Positions 20,372-29,121 of a DNA stretch of 64,000 nt are shown here, one piece after another (positions within the stretch are counted from its first letter, which is position 1; each line of letters opens with the position of its first letter). The notes below the pieces were generated by a model that ran no database searches, was not told the origin of the DNA, and saw only the letters and a program-made list of their open reading frames with translations. Source of the DNA: Paenalcaligenes suwonensis (lineage in GTDB: Bacteria > Pseudomonadota > Gammaproteobacteria > Burkholderiales > Burkholderiaceae_B). The stretch is from NCBI RefSeq assembly GCF_011290505.1, contig NZ_JAANPV010000001.1:186001-250000 (forward strand). Direction: 5' to 3'. The position numbers were made by a program, and so were the translations under genes.

Positions 20372-21160
20372 TTAATTGCTGAACATCAGTGCTGTAAGCA
20401 GGAAATCCAAACCGAGCACGGCTAAGGAGCCGGCGACCACAGTACGGGTCGTGGCACGGGAAACACCCTCGGGTGTTGCTTTGGCTGTCCAGCCTGTATA
20501 CAGGGCGATCAGCGTGACTACCAAACCGAACACAATGCTTTTGATAACGCCGTTTAGCACATCATCAAAAATATCAACGCCAGACTGCATTTGAGACCAG
20601 AAAGAGCCTGGGTCAATGCCAATCATGGGTACACCTACAATCCAGCCGCCGATGACACCAACGGCTGAGAATACAGTGGCCAAAATAGGCATAGCGATAA
20701 AACCACCCCAGAAGCGAGGTACTAGAACGCGTCGAATAGGGTCTACGGCCATGACTTCCATGGCGGTAAGCTGCTCACCGGCTTTCATTAAGCCAATTTC
20801 AGCGGTTAACGAGGTGCCTGCGCGCCCCGCAAACAGCAAGGCGGTGACAACGGGGCCCAGTTCACGACTAAGCGATAGCGCAACCAATAGCCCTAAGGCT
20901 TCCTCGGAACCGTAACGGCTAAGTGTGTAATAACCTTGTAGGCCCAGCACAAAACCAACAAACAGGCCAGAAATGGCGATAATCAGCAGGGAGTAGTTGC
21001 CGATGAAATGTATTTGTTGAGACACCAAGCCGGGGCGTTTTAACGCAATGCCGGAGCGCGCCAAGATGGCAAACAGCAAGCGCGTGAAAGCACCCAAACC
21101 ATGAATGCTCAGTCTGACAAAGCGGCCAAGGGCCGTGATAGGGGAGAGCAGTTTTATCAT
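20372..21160 (-). CDS. mlaE: Mla ABC transporter permease MlaE
   Basis: This 262-residue permease belongs to the MlaE/DUF140 family, with about five helices. Characteristic segments are YYTLSRYGSEEALGLLVALSLSRELGPVVTALLFAGRAGTSLTAEIG and AMEVMAVDPIRRVLVPRFWGG. It forms the inner-membrane core of the phospholipid transporter. It overlaps the mlaF stop by 4 bp. Confidence 0.96.
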   Translation of the reverse strand: MIKLLSPITALGRFVRLSIHGLGAFTRLLFAILARSGIALKRPGLVSQQIHFIGNYSLLIIAISGLFVGFVLGLQGYYTLSRYGSEEALGLLVALSLSRELGPVVTALLFAGRAGTSLTAEIGLMKAGEQLTAMEVMAVDPIRRVLVPRFWGGFIAMPILATVFSAVGVIGGWIVGVPMIGIDPGSFWSQMQSGVDIFDDVLNGVIKSIVFGLVVTLIALYTGWTAKATPEGVSRATTRTVVAGSLAVLGLDFLLTALMFSN

Positions 21161-21978
21161 GAGCGGCGTTGTGTATTTAACCAGTCGTTAAACGCAGGCG
21201 TCACTGGGTAGTTAAAGGCAATGGGGCCGTCAGGCTCACCATGCAAGAACTGGGCAATATAAGGATCTGTAGATTCTTGCAATTGCTCAGGTGTGCCATG
21301 ACCAATCAGTTTGCCTTGACCCACGACATATACGTGGTCTGCGATGGCAAAGGATTCGGGTACGTCGTGTGTAATCAGTACCGACGCGCAGTTCAGTTTA
21401 TCGGTAAGGTCACGTATTAACTGTGCGGTAATGCCTAGGGAAATAGGGTCTAAACCCGCAAAAGGCTCATCGTACAAAATGAGCTCGGGTTCTAGCACAA
21501 TGGCGCGCGCTAAAGCGACGCGGCGTGCCATACCACCAGAAATCTCAGAGATTTGCAGGTGCGCTGCAGCGCGCAGCCCTACCGCCTCTAATTTGCCTAG
21601 TACGCGTTCTAGTATTTGTTCTTCAGACAGGCTAGCGTGCTCACGCAGTGGAAAAGCAACGTTTTCAAAGACGTTTAAGTCAGTGAATAAAGCGCCTTGT
21701 TGAAACAGCACGCCCATACGTTGTCTGGCATGGCGTACTTCTTGGTCGTTTAATTTGGCTAAATCTTGACCAAATGCATACACGCTACCGCTTTGCGCCA
21801 CGATTTGGCGTGTGGCGGCTCGCATCAATGTGGTTTTTCCTGAGCCAGAACCGCCCATCATGGCCACCACTTGGCCACGCTTAACGTCAATATCTATATC
21901 GCTTAGCACGGTAAAAGGACCGTAGCCTAGCGACGCAGATTCGAACTTCAGCAACGTATCGGAAGAAGAGCTGTTCAT
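21157..21978 (-). CDS. mlaF: Mla ABC transporter ATPase MlaF
   Basis: This 273-residue ATPase has Walker A GGSGSGKTT, the signature ISGGMARRVALARAI, Walker B LILYDEPFAGLDPISLG and switch LITHDVPESF. It drives lipid movement by MlaFEDB. It is first in the mlaFED-mlaA-mlaC run. The STAS subunit MlaB is not encoded next to it. Confidence 0.95.
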   Translation of the reverse strand: MNSSSSDTLLKFESASLGYGPFTVLSDIDIDVKRGQVVAMMGGSGSGKTTLMRAATRQIVAQSGSVYAFGQDLAKLNDQEVRHARQRMGVLFQQGALFTDLNVFENVAFPLREHASLSEEQILERVLGKLEAVGLRAAAHLQISEISGGMARRVALARAIVLEPELILYDEPFAGLDPISLGITAQLIRDLTDKLNCASVLITHDVPESFAIADHVYVVGQGKLIGHGTPEQLQESTDPYIAQFLHGEPDGPIAFNYPVTPAFNDWLNTQRRS

Positions 21979-22269
21979 GAAATGCAGTGAAAATCCAGTG
22001 ATGGTGCATTGTAACGTTTTTACGCTTACCCACAGAGTAGTGCGGCGTGCTTGTAACGTAGCTAATTGAAACTGTACCGAAGCCGTTCTATCTCTGGCAA
22101 GTCTGGAACGTGTATAAACGTAAACTCGTTAAAACACGTCATGGAATGATACCAATCGCAAAAAAAGTGTAAGCCTAGCCTACAGGTAGGGTACTGTTTA
22201 GCCTGACACGAAGGAGCACGGTGCGGTGTAGTAGTGTAAAGAACAGTTATGTGGTGGAGAGAAGTAACC
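21979..22269. other. divergent intergenic region, mlaF / TRAP-type binding protein
   Basis: The 291 bp must hold the promoter of the mla operon on the minus strand and that of the binding-protein gene on the plus strand. I found no convincing -35/-10 pair. A short inverted repeat CCTAC-AG-GTAGG is present at 22179-22190. No gene is supported here. Confidence 0.4.
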
Positions 22270-23214
22270 ATGCAGAAAAACAAAGTTTGGCTAATGTTAG
22301 TGCGTACCTTGTGCTTGCTCTGTATGCCATTGGGGGTGTGGGCAACGCCTACAGTGCTACAAGTGGTACATGATGGCGAACCCAATGGCTTTACAACGAA
22401 GGTGGTAGAAAAATGGGCGACGTTGTTGAAAGAGCGTAGTGCTGGCGAGATTGTGCTGCATTACGATGCTAAGGCCGAAGCAGACATCACCCAAGCTATA
22501 GACGATATAGCCGATGGCAAAAACGTGATTGCTTTAGTGGCATTGCCTATACAGGAAAGCGCTATACCGAATGCGGGTGCGCTGAGCACGTTGCCTGAAC
22601 AAGCAACCGAGCCCTTATTGGCGGCCTATAGCCAAGCACTGCGTCAGCAGGGGTTTAGGGTGGTCATGGACAATTACCAGGGTGGCACGCCTTTGTTTTT
22701 AGCGAAAAAACCGCTCTATAAACCCAGTGACTTAGCGGGGCTGCGAATTGCGACTACCGCGAATCCGGCACAACAGCAGTTGCTGGAAGAGCACGGTGCG
22801 ACACCTGTGGTGTTGGCGCCTAAAGAGGTGGCTACAGCGCTGACCTATGGTGCGGTAGACGGGGCAGAAGGCAGTTTATTTACGCTGTATGAGTATGGCT
22901 GGTTGGAGTCTGCGAGATACTTATCGGCGATGGGCGGTGAGCCTACGATGAGCGTGTGGCTAGGCAGTGAGGCATTTTTGGACGGGTTGTCCCCTGCGAA
23001 GCAAGAGCTGATTGCCGAGACAGCACAAGAGGCGGGGTTATATAGCCAAGAGTTAGCTGGCGTCTATACCGAAGAAATCCAACAAGAGCTGCAAGCCGAA
23101 GGTGTGCAGTTAATAGGCTTTGAAACGTTGCGTACGGTGCAGCCAGACCAGCTAGAAGGTGGGCTGAACCCAGACTTGTATCGTGTGCCTACCGCAACAA
23201 CGATGACCCCATAA
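22270..23214 (+). CDS. orphan TRAP-type (DctP) substrate-binding protein
   Basis: This 314-residue protein has a signal peptide (VWLMLVRTLCLLCMPLGVWA). The DctP-like core follows: NGFTTKVVEKWATLLKERSAGEIVLHY, KPLYKPSDLAGLRIATTANPAQQQLLEEHGATPVVLAPKEVATALTYGAVDGAEG. The arginine of LAGLRI is the usual carboxylate clamp of TRAP binding proteins. No DctQ or DctM membrane subunit is nearby, so it either serves a remote permease or acts alone. ATG 22270 is chosen because the signal peptide starts there. An aldehyde dehydrogenase gene follows 90 bp later. Confidence 0.75.
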   Translation: MQKNKVWLMLVRTLCLLCMPLGVWATPTVLQVVHDGEPNGFTTKVVEKWATLLKERSAGEIVLHYDAKAEADITQAIDDIADGKNVIALVALPIQESAIPNAGALSTLPEQATEPLLAAYSQALRQQGFRVVMDNYQGGTPLFLAKKPLYKPSDLAGLRIATTANPAQQQLLEEHGATPVVLAPKEVATALTYGAVDGAEGSLFTLYEYGWLESARYLSAMGGEPTMSVWLGSEAFLDGLSPAKQELIAETAQEAGLYSQELAGVYTEEIQQELQAEGVQLIGFETLRTVQPDQLEGGLNPDLYRVPTATTMTP

Positions 23215-23304
23215 AGCAGTTCGGGTATAGTGGAAAAATCACGATTGAACAATGCGTGCACGTGACGATATTTACAATATTTACTAATGCATAACGGGAC
23301 AAAC

Positions 23305-24732
23305 ATGTACGAAAAGCTGGCTTTATATATCAATGGTCAATTTGTGGAGGCCAATGGGCGGGAGACCATGCCGGTAGTGAATCCGGCCACACAAGAGGTA
23401 TTGGGGCAGTTGCCAATGGCAACACAGGCCGATTTGGACTTGGCGCTGGAATCGTCTGCGAAGGCGTTTGAGAGCTGGAAAAAATCTTCCCCTATGCAGC
23501 GTTCAGAGATTTTGCGTAAGGTAGCCCAACTGTCACGTGACCGTGCACAGGAAATTGGCCGTAACATTACGCAAGACATGGGTAAGCCATTGGCTGAGGC
23601 GGTTGGCGAAGTGGTGGCATGTGCCGATCACGCCGACTGGCATGCTGAAGAGTGCCGCCGTATCTATGGCCGCATCGTACCAGCGCGTAACCCCGATGTG
23701 CGTCAAATGGTGTTGCGCGAACCTATTGGTGTGTGTGCGGCGTTTTCGCCATGGAACTTCCCGTACAACCAAGCTATTCGTAAGATTTCCGCCGCCATTG
23801 GCGCGGGTTGTACCATTATTCTGAAAGGCCCTGAAACGGCCCCTAGCGCTGTGATGGCGATTGCACAAGCCTTTCACGATGCAGGTTTGCCACCCGGCGT
23901 ACTGAACATCGTGTGGGGGGATCCACCGTTTATTTCTGACTACCTGATCCGTTCACCCATCGTGCGTAAGATTTCGTTCACGGGTTCGGTGGCGGTGGGT
24001 AAACAACTGGCTGCATTGGCCGGCGCACATATGAAGCGCTCCACAATGGAGTTGGGTGGTCATTCACCAGTATTGGTGTTTGATGATGCCGATGTAGATC
24101 GTGCTGCTAAACAATTGGCAACTTTCAAAGTACGTAATGCCGGTCAGGTGTGTGTATCGCCTACTCGTTTCTACGTGCACAAAAACATTTATGATCGTTT
24201 CTTGGCAGAATTCGTAGACGCCCTGAAACAAGTGCGTGTGGGTAACGGTTTAGACCCTGAGACACAAATGGGCCCGCTGGCTAACCAACGCAGCGTGCCA
24301 CGTATGGCGAAATTCGTGGAAAACGCCATGCAGCATGGCGGCAAAGTGGTGCTGGGTGGCGAGAAGTTGGAAGGTATTGGTAACTTCTTCCCGCCTACCG
24401 TGATTACGGACCTGAGCGAAGACTCCATGTTGATGACCGAAGAGCCTTTTGGCCCCGTGATTCCTGTGGTGCCTTTCTCGGATACTGACGAGGTAATTCG
24501 TAAAGCTAACCACCTGCCATTTGGTTTGTCGTCTTACGTGTTTACCAACTCGTTGCAAACCGCGCATCAAGCGGCCACAGGCATTGAGTCTGGCATGGTA
24601 AACATTAACCACTTCGGTAGCGCTTTGCCTGAGACGCCATTTGGTGGCGTGAAAGACAGTGGTATTGGTAGTGAAGGCGGTACAGAAACCTTTGATGGTT
24701 ATCTGGTGACTAAGTTTGTGACACAAATCTAA
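23305..24732 (+). CDS. NAD(P)-dependent aldehyde dehydrogenase, succinate-semialdehyde type
   Basis: This enzyme of 475 residues has the complete ALDH core: [30 protein letters not shown], the Rossmann segment [11 protein letters not shown], the general base Glu in [10 protein letters not shown] and the nucleophile Cys in [14 protein letters not shown]. The overall sequence resembles YneI/Sad-type succinate-semialdehyde dehydrogenases. Two in-frame ATGs exist (23287, 23305); the second has GGGAC upstream and starts at the conserved [12 protein letters not shown]. It ends at a very strong terminator. The physiological aldehyde is not certain. Confidence 0.85.
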   Translation: MYEKLALYINGQFVEANGRETMPVVNPATQEVLGQLPMATQADLDLALESSAKAFESWKKSSPMQRSEILRKVAQLSRDRAQEIGRNITQDMGKPLAEAVGEVVACADHADWHAEECRRIYGRIVPARNPDVRQMVLREPIGVCAAFSPWNFPYNQAIRKISAAIGAGCTIILKGPETAPSAVMAIAQAFHDAGLPPGVLNIVWGDPPFISDYLIRSPIVRKISFTGSVAVGKQLAALAGAHMKRSTMELGGHSPVLVFDDADVDRAAKQLATFKVRNAGQVCVSPTRFYVHKNIYDRFLAEFVDALKQVRVGNGLDPETQMGPLANQRSVPRMAKFVENAMQHGGKVVLGGEKLEGIGNFFPPTVITDLSEDSMLMTEEPFGPVIPVVPFSDTDEVIRKANHLPFGLSSYVFTNSLQTAHQAATGIESGMVNINHFGSALPETPFGGVKDSGIGSEGGTETFDGYLVTKFVTQI

Positions 24733-24747
24733 GTCGTTACCCGTAAA

Positions 24748-24791
24748 AAAGCACAACGCCCACAGGGAAATCACTGTGGGCGTTGTGCTTT
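24748..24791. terminator. 18-bp perfect-stem bidirectional terminator
   Basis: AAAGCACAACGCCCACAG (24748-24765) pairs perfectly with 24774-24791 around an 8-nt loop. An A6 run precedes it, so it can end both the plus-strand dehydrogenase and the minus-strand purine permease transcripts. Confidence 0.9.
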
Positions 24792-24835
24792 GTAAGGTTG
24801 CTACAGACGTACGGCGTTATACCGTACGAGTAGGG

Positions 24836-26335
24836 TTAGGAGGCGTGAGCCTCTGGCGTGGGTGCATCAGGGTCTACGCTTAATTGGGTGTCTTTATTGG
24901 CACCGTTGAAGAACAAGTTCAACACTACGGCACAAATAGAGGTCAGTAAAATCCCAGACTCGATGAGCGGTCCCAAGCTTTCTGGCATCCACTGTTTGAA
25001 GTGGGGGGCCACCAGGGGGATCATGCCAAAACCAATAGAGATGGCCACAATCATGGCGTTGTTGCGGTTGGAAACGTAATTGACTTGCGACAAGATACGA
25101 ATACCGGTGGCTGTGACCATACCGAACATCACAATACCTGCACCACCCAGTACAGCGGTAGGCAAGGATTCAACGAGTGCGGCAATTTTTGGCAGTAAGC
25201 CCAAGATAATCAGAATCACCCCGGCGGCCACACACACAAAACGGCTACGAATACCTGTTACGGCTACCAACCCCACGTTTTGCGAGAAACTGGAGTACGG
25301 GAAGGTATTGAAAATACCGCCCACAATCGTACCCACACCGTCTGTACGCAAACCGGCGGCAAGTTCACGCTGGGTGATCTTTTTGCCAGTCATGTCGCTC
25401 AACGCCAAGAACATACCAGTGGATTCAATCAACACCACAATCATGACTAAGGTCATGGTCAGGATATACAGCAGGTTGAATTTAGGCATGCCGAAATGGA
25501 AGGGCAGCACAATATCCACCCACGGTGCGGCAGCGACTTTCTCGTAGGTCATCATGCCTATAGCAGTCGCCACGATGGCACCAATCACAATCCCCAGCAA
25601 TACGGCGACGTTCGCCATGAAACCACGGCAGAACTTAGCAATCAGCAAGATAGACAGCAGCACAATGGCAGAGATACTGAGTGCAGGCATGGCGGCGTAG
25701 CGCGGGTTAGGAACCGACGCGGCTAGCACCAAACCATCTGGCGGCGGTGGTAGTGCCGAACCAGGTGCGGCTGCTTGCTGTACGGCTTGTAGCCACGCAA
25801 GGTGATTGGGGTCTACCAACTGGGGGGCGGTAGGGCCTACCGGATTACCAAAAATCCAGTTAATACCCACACGCATCAAGGTGATACCAATCATGGTGAT
25901 GATAGTGCCGGTGACTACAGGCGGGAAGAAGCGTAATAAACGGCTGACTACCGGCGCGATAATTACGGTGATAATCCCCGCGCCGATAATCGTGCCAAAG
26001 AGTAGCTGCGCGCCTTCGTGGCCCGGGTTGGCATGCGCCATGGACACCATGGGGCCAACAGCAGCAAAGGTTACGCCCATCATGACGGGTAGGCGTATAC
26101 CTAGCCACTGCGTGGCGCCTAAGGATTGGATGATGGTAATGACACCGCAGACAAACAAATCCGCAGCAATCAATAAGGATACTTCTGCAGGGCTGAGGTT
26201 CAGCGCCCTCCCTACAATCAAGGGCACGGCGACGGCACCCGCGTACATGACCAGTACGTGTTGCAAGCCCAATAAGCCGAGTTTCCCTGCGGGTAGCAGT
26301 TCATCTACGGGTGCTACTTTTGCATGTGTCTCCAT
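24836..26335 (-). CDS. NCS2-family xanthine/uric acid permease
   Basis: This 499-residue nucleobase:cation symporter has about 14 hydrophobic segments. The NAT signature is QNVGLVAVTGIRSR, which favours xanthine or urate over uracil. Other family segments are GLQHVLVMYAGAVAVPLIVG and SLPTAVLGGAGIVMFGMVTATGIRIL. A large loop near residue 190 is Pro/Ala-rich (APGSALPPPPDG). It is transcribed away from a FadR-type regulator 292 bp upstream, which may control it. No purine catabolic gene is adjacent except amn further on. Confidence 0.9.
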   Translation of the reverse strand: METHAKVAPVDELLPAGKLGLLGLQHVLVMYAGAVAVPLIVGRALNLSPAEVSLLIAADLFVCGVITIIQSLGATQWLGIRLPVMMGVTFAAVGPMVSMAHANPGHEGAQLLFGTIIGAGIITVIIAPVVSRLLRFFPPVVTGTIITMIGITLMRVGINWIFGNPVGPTAPQLVDPNHLAWLQAVQQAAAPGSALPPPPDGLVLAASVPNPRYAAMPALSISAIVLLSILLIAKFCRGFMANVAVLLGIVIGAIVATAIGMMTYEKVAAAPWVDIVLPFHFGMPKFNLLYILTMTLVMIVVLIESTGMFLALSDMTGKKITQRELAAGLRTDGVGTIVGGIFNTFPYSSFSQNVGLVAVTGIRSRFVCVAAGVILIILGLLPKIAALVESLPTAVLGGAGIVMFGMVTATGIRILSQVNYVSNRNNAMIVAISIGFGMIPLVAPHFKQWMPESLGPLIESGILLTSICAVVLNLFFNGANKDTQLSVDPDAPTPEAHAS

Positions 26336-26627
26336 GTAGCAGTCTCCTTTTTATTTGTGATAACCATAATCATGTATGGCATATGACTGTAATGGGGTAA
26401 AGTCAGTAGGGCTATACAGCAAAGCAGATACAGAGCTCTTGCTTTTGGTTATAGTCAGGGGAAAACCCTAAAGAAAATCAGCTATTTAGCGCTGTGCTTG
26501 GGAAACTCAAGGGAAAACCCTGTCAGGTTATAGAAGTGGAGCATCGTGTGCTGCCTTCCTGTTCCTACAGCGTATAATTATGAGAAAAAGGAGGACAGGT
26601 AAGCGCTTTACCTGAAATTGCGGTTTT
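26336..26627. promoter_or_regulatory. divergent regulatory region, purine permease / FadR-type regulator
   Basis: This gap holds two copies of GGGAAAACCCT, at 26459-26469 and 26512-26521 plus the next base, about 53 bp apart. A related GGGAAACTC lies between them. The core reads AGGG-AAAA-CCCT, a short inverted repeat at each copy. A further inverted repeat lies at 26596-26614 next to the regulator gene. No coding sequence is supported. Confidence 0.5.
26596..26614 (+). promoter_or_regulatory. inverted repeat between a strong SD and the start of the FadR-type gene
   Basis: CAGGTAA-GCGCT-TTACCTG has perfect 7-bp arms. A strong AAGGAGG (26588-26594) lies directly before it and the first ATG (26628) directly after. 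The repeat could be the autoregulatory operator, or an RNA hairpin that brings the ribosome site nearer the start. Confidence 0.6.
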
Positions 26628-27395
26628 ATGAATACACCAATCATGAAGCGTCCCCGGTTATCAGATGAGATTGCAGAGAAAATCAAAAATCTGATTTTTG
26701 AGGGGGCTTGGGTACGAGGACAACGTTTACCTGCCGAGCGTGAGCTGGCAGAAAGCTTTGGCGTGTCGCGCCCTTCGGTACGTGAGGCCATACATTCTTT
26801 AGTGGCAATGGGCTTGCTGCAGACGCAGCATGGCGGCGGTACCTATGTGGCCGACGAGGTGGGGGCTATTTTTCGTGACCCATTACAAAACGTGTTGTTG
26901 GCCAATGCCGATGCTCAACGCGACCTGCTGGAGTTCCGGCACATGGTTGAGGGGGCGTGTTCGTATTATGCGGCGCTACGTGCGACAGACGCCGATAAAG
27001 AACGCTTAAGTGCCGCGTTTAAGGTGTTGAAGCAGCATTATGAACAACCACATAGTGCGAATGAACAGCAGCACCAAGATGCCGATGCGCACTTTCATTT
27101 GGTGATTGCTGAGGCCAGCCACAATGCTGTGCTATTACATACCATACGTAATACCTACGAGGTACTCGGGCCAGAGGTACGTATTAACTTTGGTGGCGTG
27201 CAAGAGGGTCAACACATACGTGATGACCTCATTGCGCAACATCAAGCGCTGTATGAGGCCATCATGCAAGGATCAGCTGATAACGCGCTATTGGCCGCGC
27301 AAGGGCACATACGCTACATACAAGACGTGCTGGTTGAAAAAGCAGAAATGCAGCAGCGTGAGGCGCGGGCCAAACGTAGACTAGTTAGTTTTTAG
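26628..27395 (+). CDS. GntR-family regulator, FadR/FCD subfamily
   Basis: This 255-residue regulator has an N-terminal winged helix (LSDEIAEKIKNLIFEGAWVRGQRLPAERELAESFGVSRPSVREAIHSLVAMGLLQTQHGGGTYV). A C-terminal FCD domain has metal-binding histidines (DADAHFHLVIAEASHN...QHQALYEAI...GHIRYI). FCD regulators sense organic acids through a bound metal. It is divergent from the purine permease and convergent with a lipoprotein gene (11-bp overlap). ATG 26628 has no close SD, and 26643 is an alternative. Confidence 0.88.
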   Translation: MNTPIMKRPRLSDEIAEKIKNLIFEGAWVRGQRLPAERELAESFGVSRPSVREAIHSLVAMGLLQTQHGGGTYVADEVGAIFRDPLQNVLLANADAQRDLLEFRHMVEGACSYYAALRATDADKERLSAAFKVLKQHYEQPHSANEQQHQDADAHFHLVIAEASHNAVLLHTIRNTYEVLGPEVRINFGGVQEGQHIRDDLIAQHQALYEAIMQGSADNALLAAQGHIRYIQDVLVEKAEMQQREARAKRRLVSF

Positions 27396-27873
27396 TGATT
27401 CTTGGGTCGGAGGCAAGCTCGATACGGCAGCCTTTATTACCACCGTCTACGCTCTCGATACGACCTTTAATGGTCACGGAGTCGCCCAGATTAAATGCGT
27501 CCAACTGGGTTGGGCGTTTGGTGATCAGCGTCAAAAATTCAGTTTGACCGTTGGTGACGTGTACATCGAACTGTTTAGCGCTACCCCATACGTCGGAGTT
27601 AAAGCTGCTCATGCTTTTTGCGATCATGTTTTGTTCGATGGAAGTCAGGCGGCCAGTGGTTTCGATGGTTTTACCCATGTACTTGTTAGTCGCACGTGCT
27701 TTGTTAGCACGAATTTCTGAACAAATTTGAGCAGGTGTATCGGTGATAGGTGCACCACCCATTGCATCGTTCACGCTGGCAAAGGTGTCATCAATGCTTT
27801 TGGTTACGGAGTTTAAGGTTTCACAACCAGCCAAACCTACTGTTAGTGCAGCAATAAGTAGTACTTTTTTCAT
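27385..27873 (-). CDS. small OB-fold-like lipoprotein
   Basis: This 162-residue protein has a lipoprotein signal with lipobox (LLIAALTVGLAGC) and then a linker. A domain of tRNA_anti-like appearance follows (YMGKTIETTGRLTSIEQNM...VHVTNGQTEFLTLITKRPTQLDAFNLGDSVTIKGRIESVDGGNKGCRIELAS). The KTIETTGRL and GDSVTIKGRIESVD pattern is what OB-fold lipoproteins show; the function is unknown. ATG 27873 places the signal at the N-terminus, with GGGAA upstream. It overlaps the FadR-type gene tail to tail by 11 bp. Confidence 0.7.
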   Translation of the reverse strand: MKKVLLIAALTVGLAGCETLNSVTKSIDDTFASVNDAMGGAPITDTPAQICSEIRANKARATNKYMGKTIETTGRLTSIEQNMIAKSMSSFNSDVWGSAKQFDVHVTNGQTEFLTLITKRPTQLDAFNLGDSVTIKGRIESVDGGNKGCRIELASDPRITKN

Positions 27874-28069
27874 TTCCCGTGCTCTCTTTGATAGCAAAAA
27901 ATTAGCACGTAGTATAGAAAGGTGCTTTTGCGTGTAACGAATTCTTAATTTTAGCGAAGATAATTATTTTAAATCGCACTTGCGGTGAGTTAATTGATTT
28001 TTATTGTATGAAGATTAGAAAATTAATTGTTCAAAAATATAGACACAAAATAATCACATCAAAAATAAC

Positions 28070-29020
28070 TTAACGCGTGAATACATAAAATAAATTGGGC
28101 TCACTGACCAGATACAAACTACCGTTAGGCCCTAGTGTGATGCCTTCGGCTTGTGGAATGTTTAACTCGTTCGAGAACTGATTTAAAGGGCGGTAGCTAC
28201 GAGGTTCTCCTACATCGTCTAGCTCCAGCAACGACTGGTTCTGCTCGCTTAGTAAAATTACATGGCCTAGCGGCGGGGCGACGAGTACGCTAGAGAAGTC
28301 GTGTACAAAACCCACCGCGTGCAGCCAATGGCTAAGATCTTCTACTTGTACGCCATCAAACGAACACTGAGGTTTCGCAGCACATAGCCCAGCAAGACGA
28401 TACAGGGCTTTAGGAGAGTGCTCTTTAACTACATAGAGCAGATCATGTTGGCGGTCGTACTCTACGCCTTCTAAGCCACTGTTATCAGCGTCTGATGGGC
28501 CTAAGGCAAAGGTGGGAGCACGACGTAAATCAATGGTGCCGGGCTGTTCTGGTAAATGGGCTAAAACAATCTTTCCGTGTTTCTCATTGCTAAGGGCAAT
28601 TTGGCCATTACCCAGATACGCAACGCCTTCCGTGTCTGAAATACCATCTAAAGGATATTGCGCGGTAATGTGACCGTCTAGATCCAGAGTAAGAACAGTA
28701 GGGGGCCTATTTAATACCGCTAATAACTCGCCGCGTTCATCCCAATAACTCAGTCCTGATAAGTTGTCTTCAATTTCACTAATAGAGCGGGAATAGGCTA
28801 AACGGTAGTCGGCTAAATTGAAGGAGTCTGCACGGTGTTCGGGACGGTTCCAATCGTCTTGGTCTTGTTGTTGTCCGCTAAACCAATTCATGATGGGAAC
28901 ATGCAAGTGCTGGTAGCGTATAGCGTAAAACATATAGCTGCCCACGCTCGCCAAGATGCCGATCACCAGTAAGGTGCGCAGTAGATAACGTTTATAGCGA
29001 GGCATGGGTGGGCGACTCAT
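28070..29020 (-). CDS. SdiA-regulated/YjiK-family membrane-anchored beta-propeller
   Basis: This 316-residue protein has one N-terminal membrane anchor (LLRTLLVIGILASVGSYMFYAI). The periplasmic part has the YjiK/SdiA-regulated family repeats: LSGLSYWDERGELLAVLNRPPTVLTLDLDGHITAQYPLDGISDTEGVAYLGNGQIALSNEKHGKIVLAHL and SGLEGVEYDRQHDLLYVVKEHSPKALYRL. The pattern of repeated acidic E-G blades suggests a calcium-binding propeller. The role is unknown. It is a single gene in an AT-rich setting. Confidence 0.8.
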   Translation of the reverse strand: MSRPPMPRYKRYLLRTLLVIGILASVGSYMFYAIRYQHLHVPIMNWFSGQQQDQDDWNRPEHRADSFNLADYRLAYSRSISEIEDNLSGLSYWDERGELLAVLNRPPTVLTLDLDGHITAQYPLDGISDTEGVAYLGNGQIALSNEKHGKIVLAHLPEQPGTIDLRRAPTFALGPSDADNSGLEGVEYDRQHDLLYVVKEHSPKALYRLAGLCAAKPQCSFDGVQVEDLSHWLHAVGFVHDFSSVLVAPPLGHVILLSEQNQSLLELDDVGEPRSYRPLNQFSNELNIPQAEGITLGPNGSLYLVSEPNLFYVFTR

Positions 29021-29068
29021 GAAAATGAAGGTGGCAGTAACAAGCGTTGGCCATTATAACGTGCATGC

Positions 29069-29099
29069 AAAACGGGCTACCCATTGGGTAGCCCGTTTA
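29069..29099. terminator. terminator of glcB
   Basis: AAACGGGCTACCC (29070-29082) pairs with GGGTAGCCCGTTT (29086-29098), a perfect 13-bp stem with a 3-nt loop. It lies just after the glcB stop; the T-run is short. Confidence 0.82.
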
Positions 29100-29121
29100 C
29101 GTTAGCTATGCCGTAAAGCGA

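Noticed and set aside
22179-22190. CCTAC-AG-GTAGG repeat, considered as a second TetR operator
   Set aside because: The half-sites resemble the operator at 7429-7446, but the spacing differs (2 versus 6 bases between the same five-base arms), so binding by the same protein is unlikely.
22062-22385. 107-residue minus-strand frame between mlaF and the TRAP-type gene
   Set aside because: It overlaps the signal peptide of the TRAP-type protein in antisense, has no motif, and has an atypical composition.
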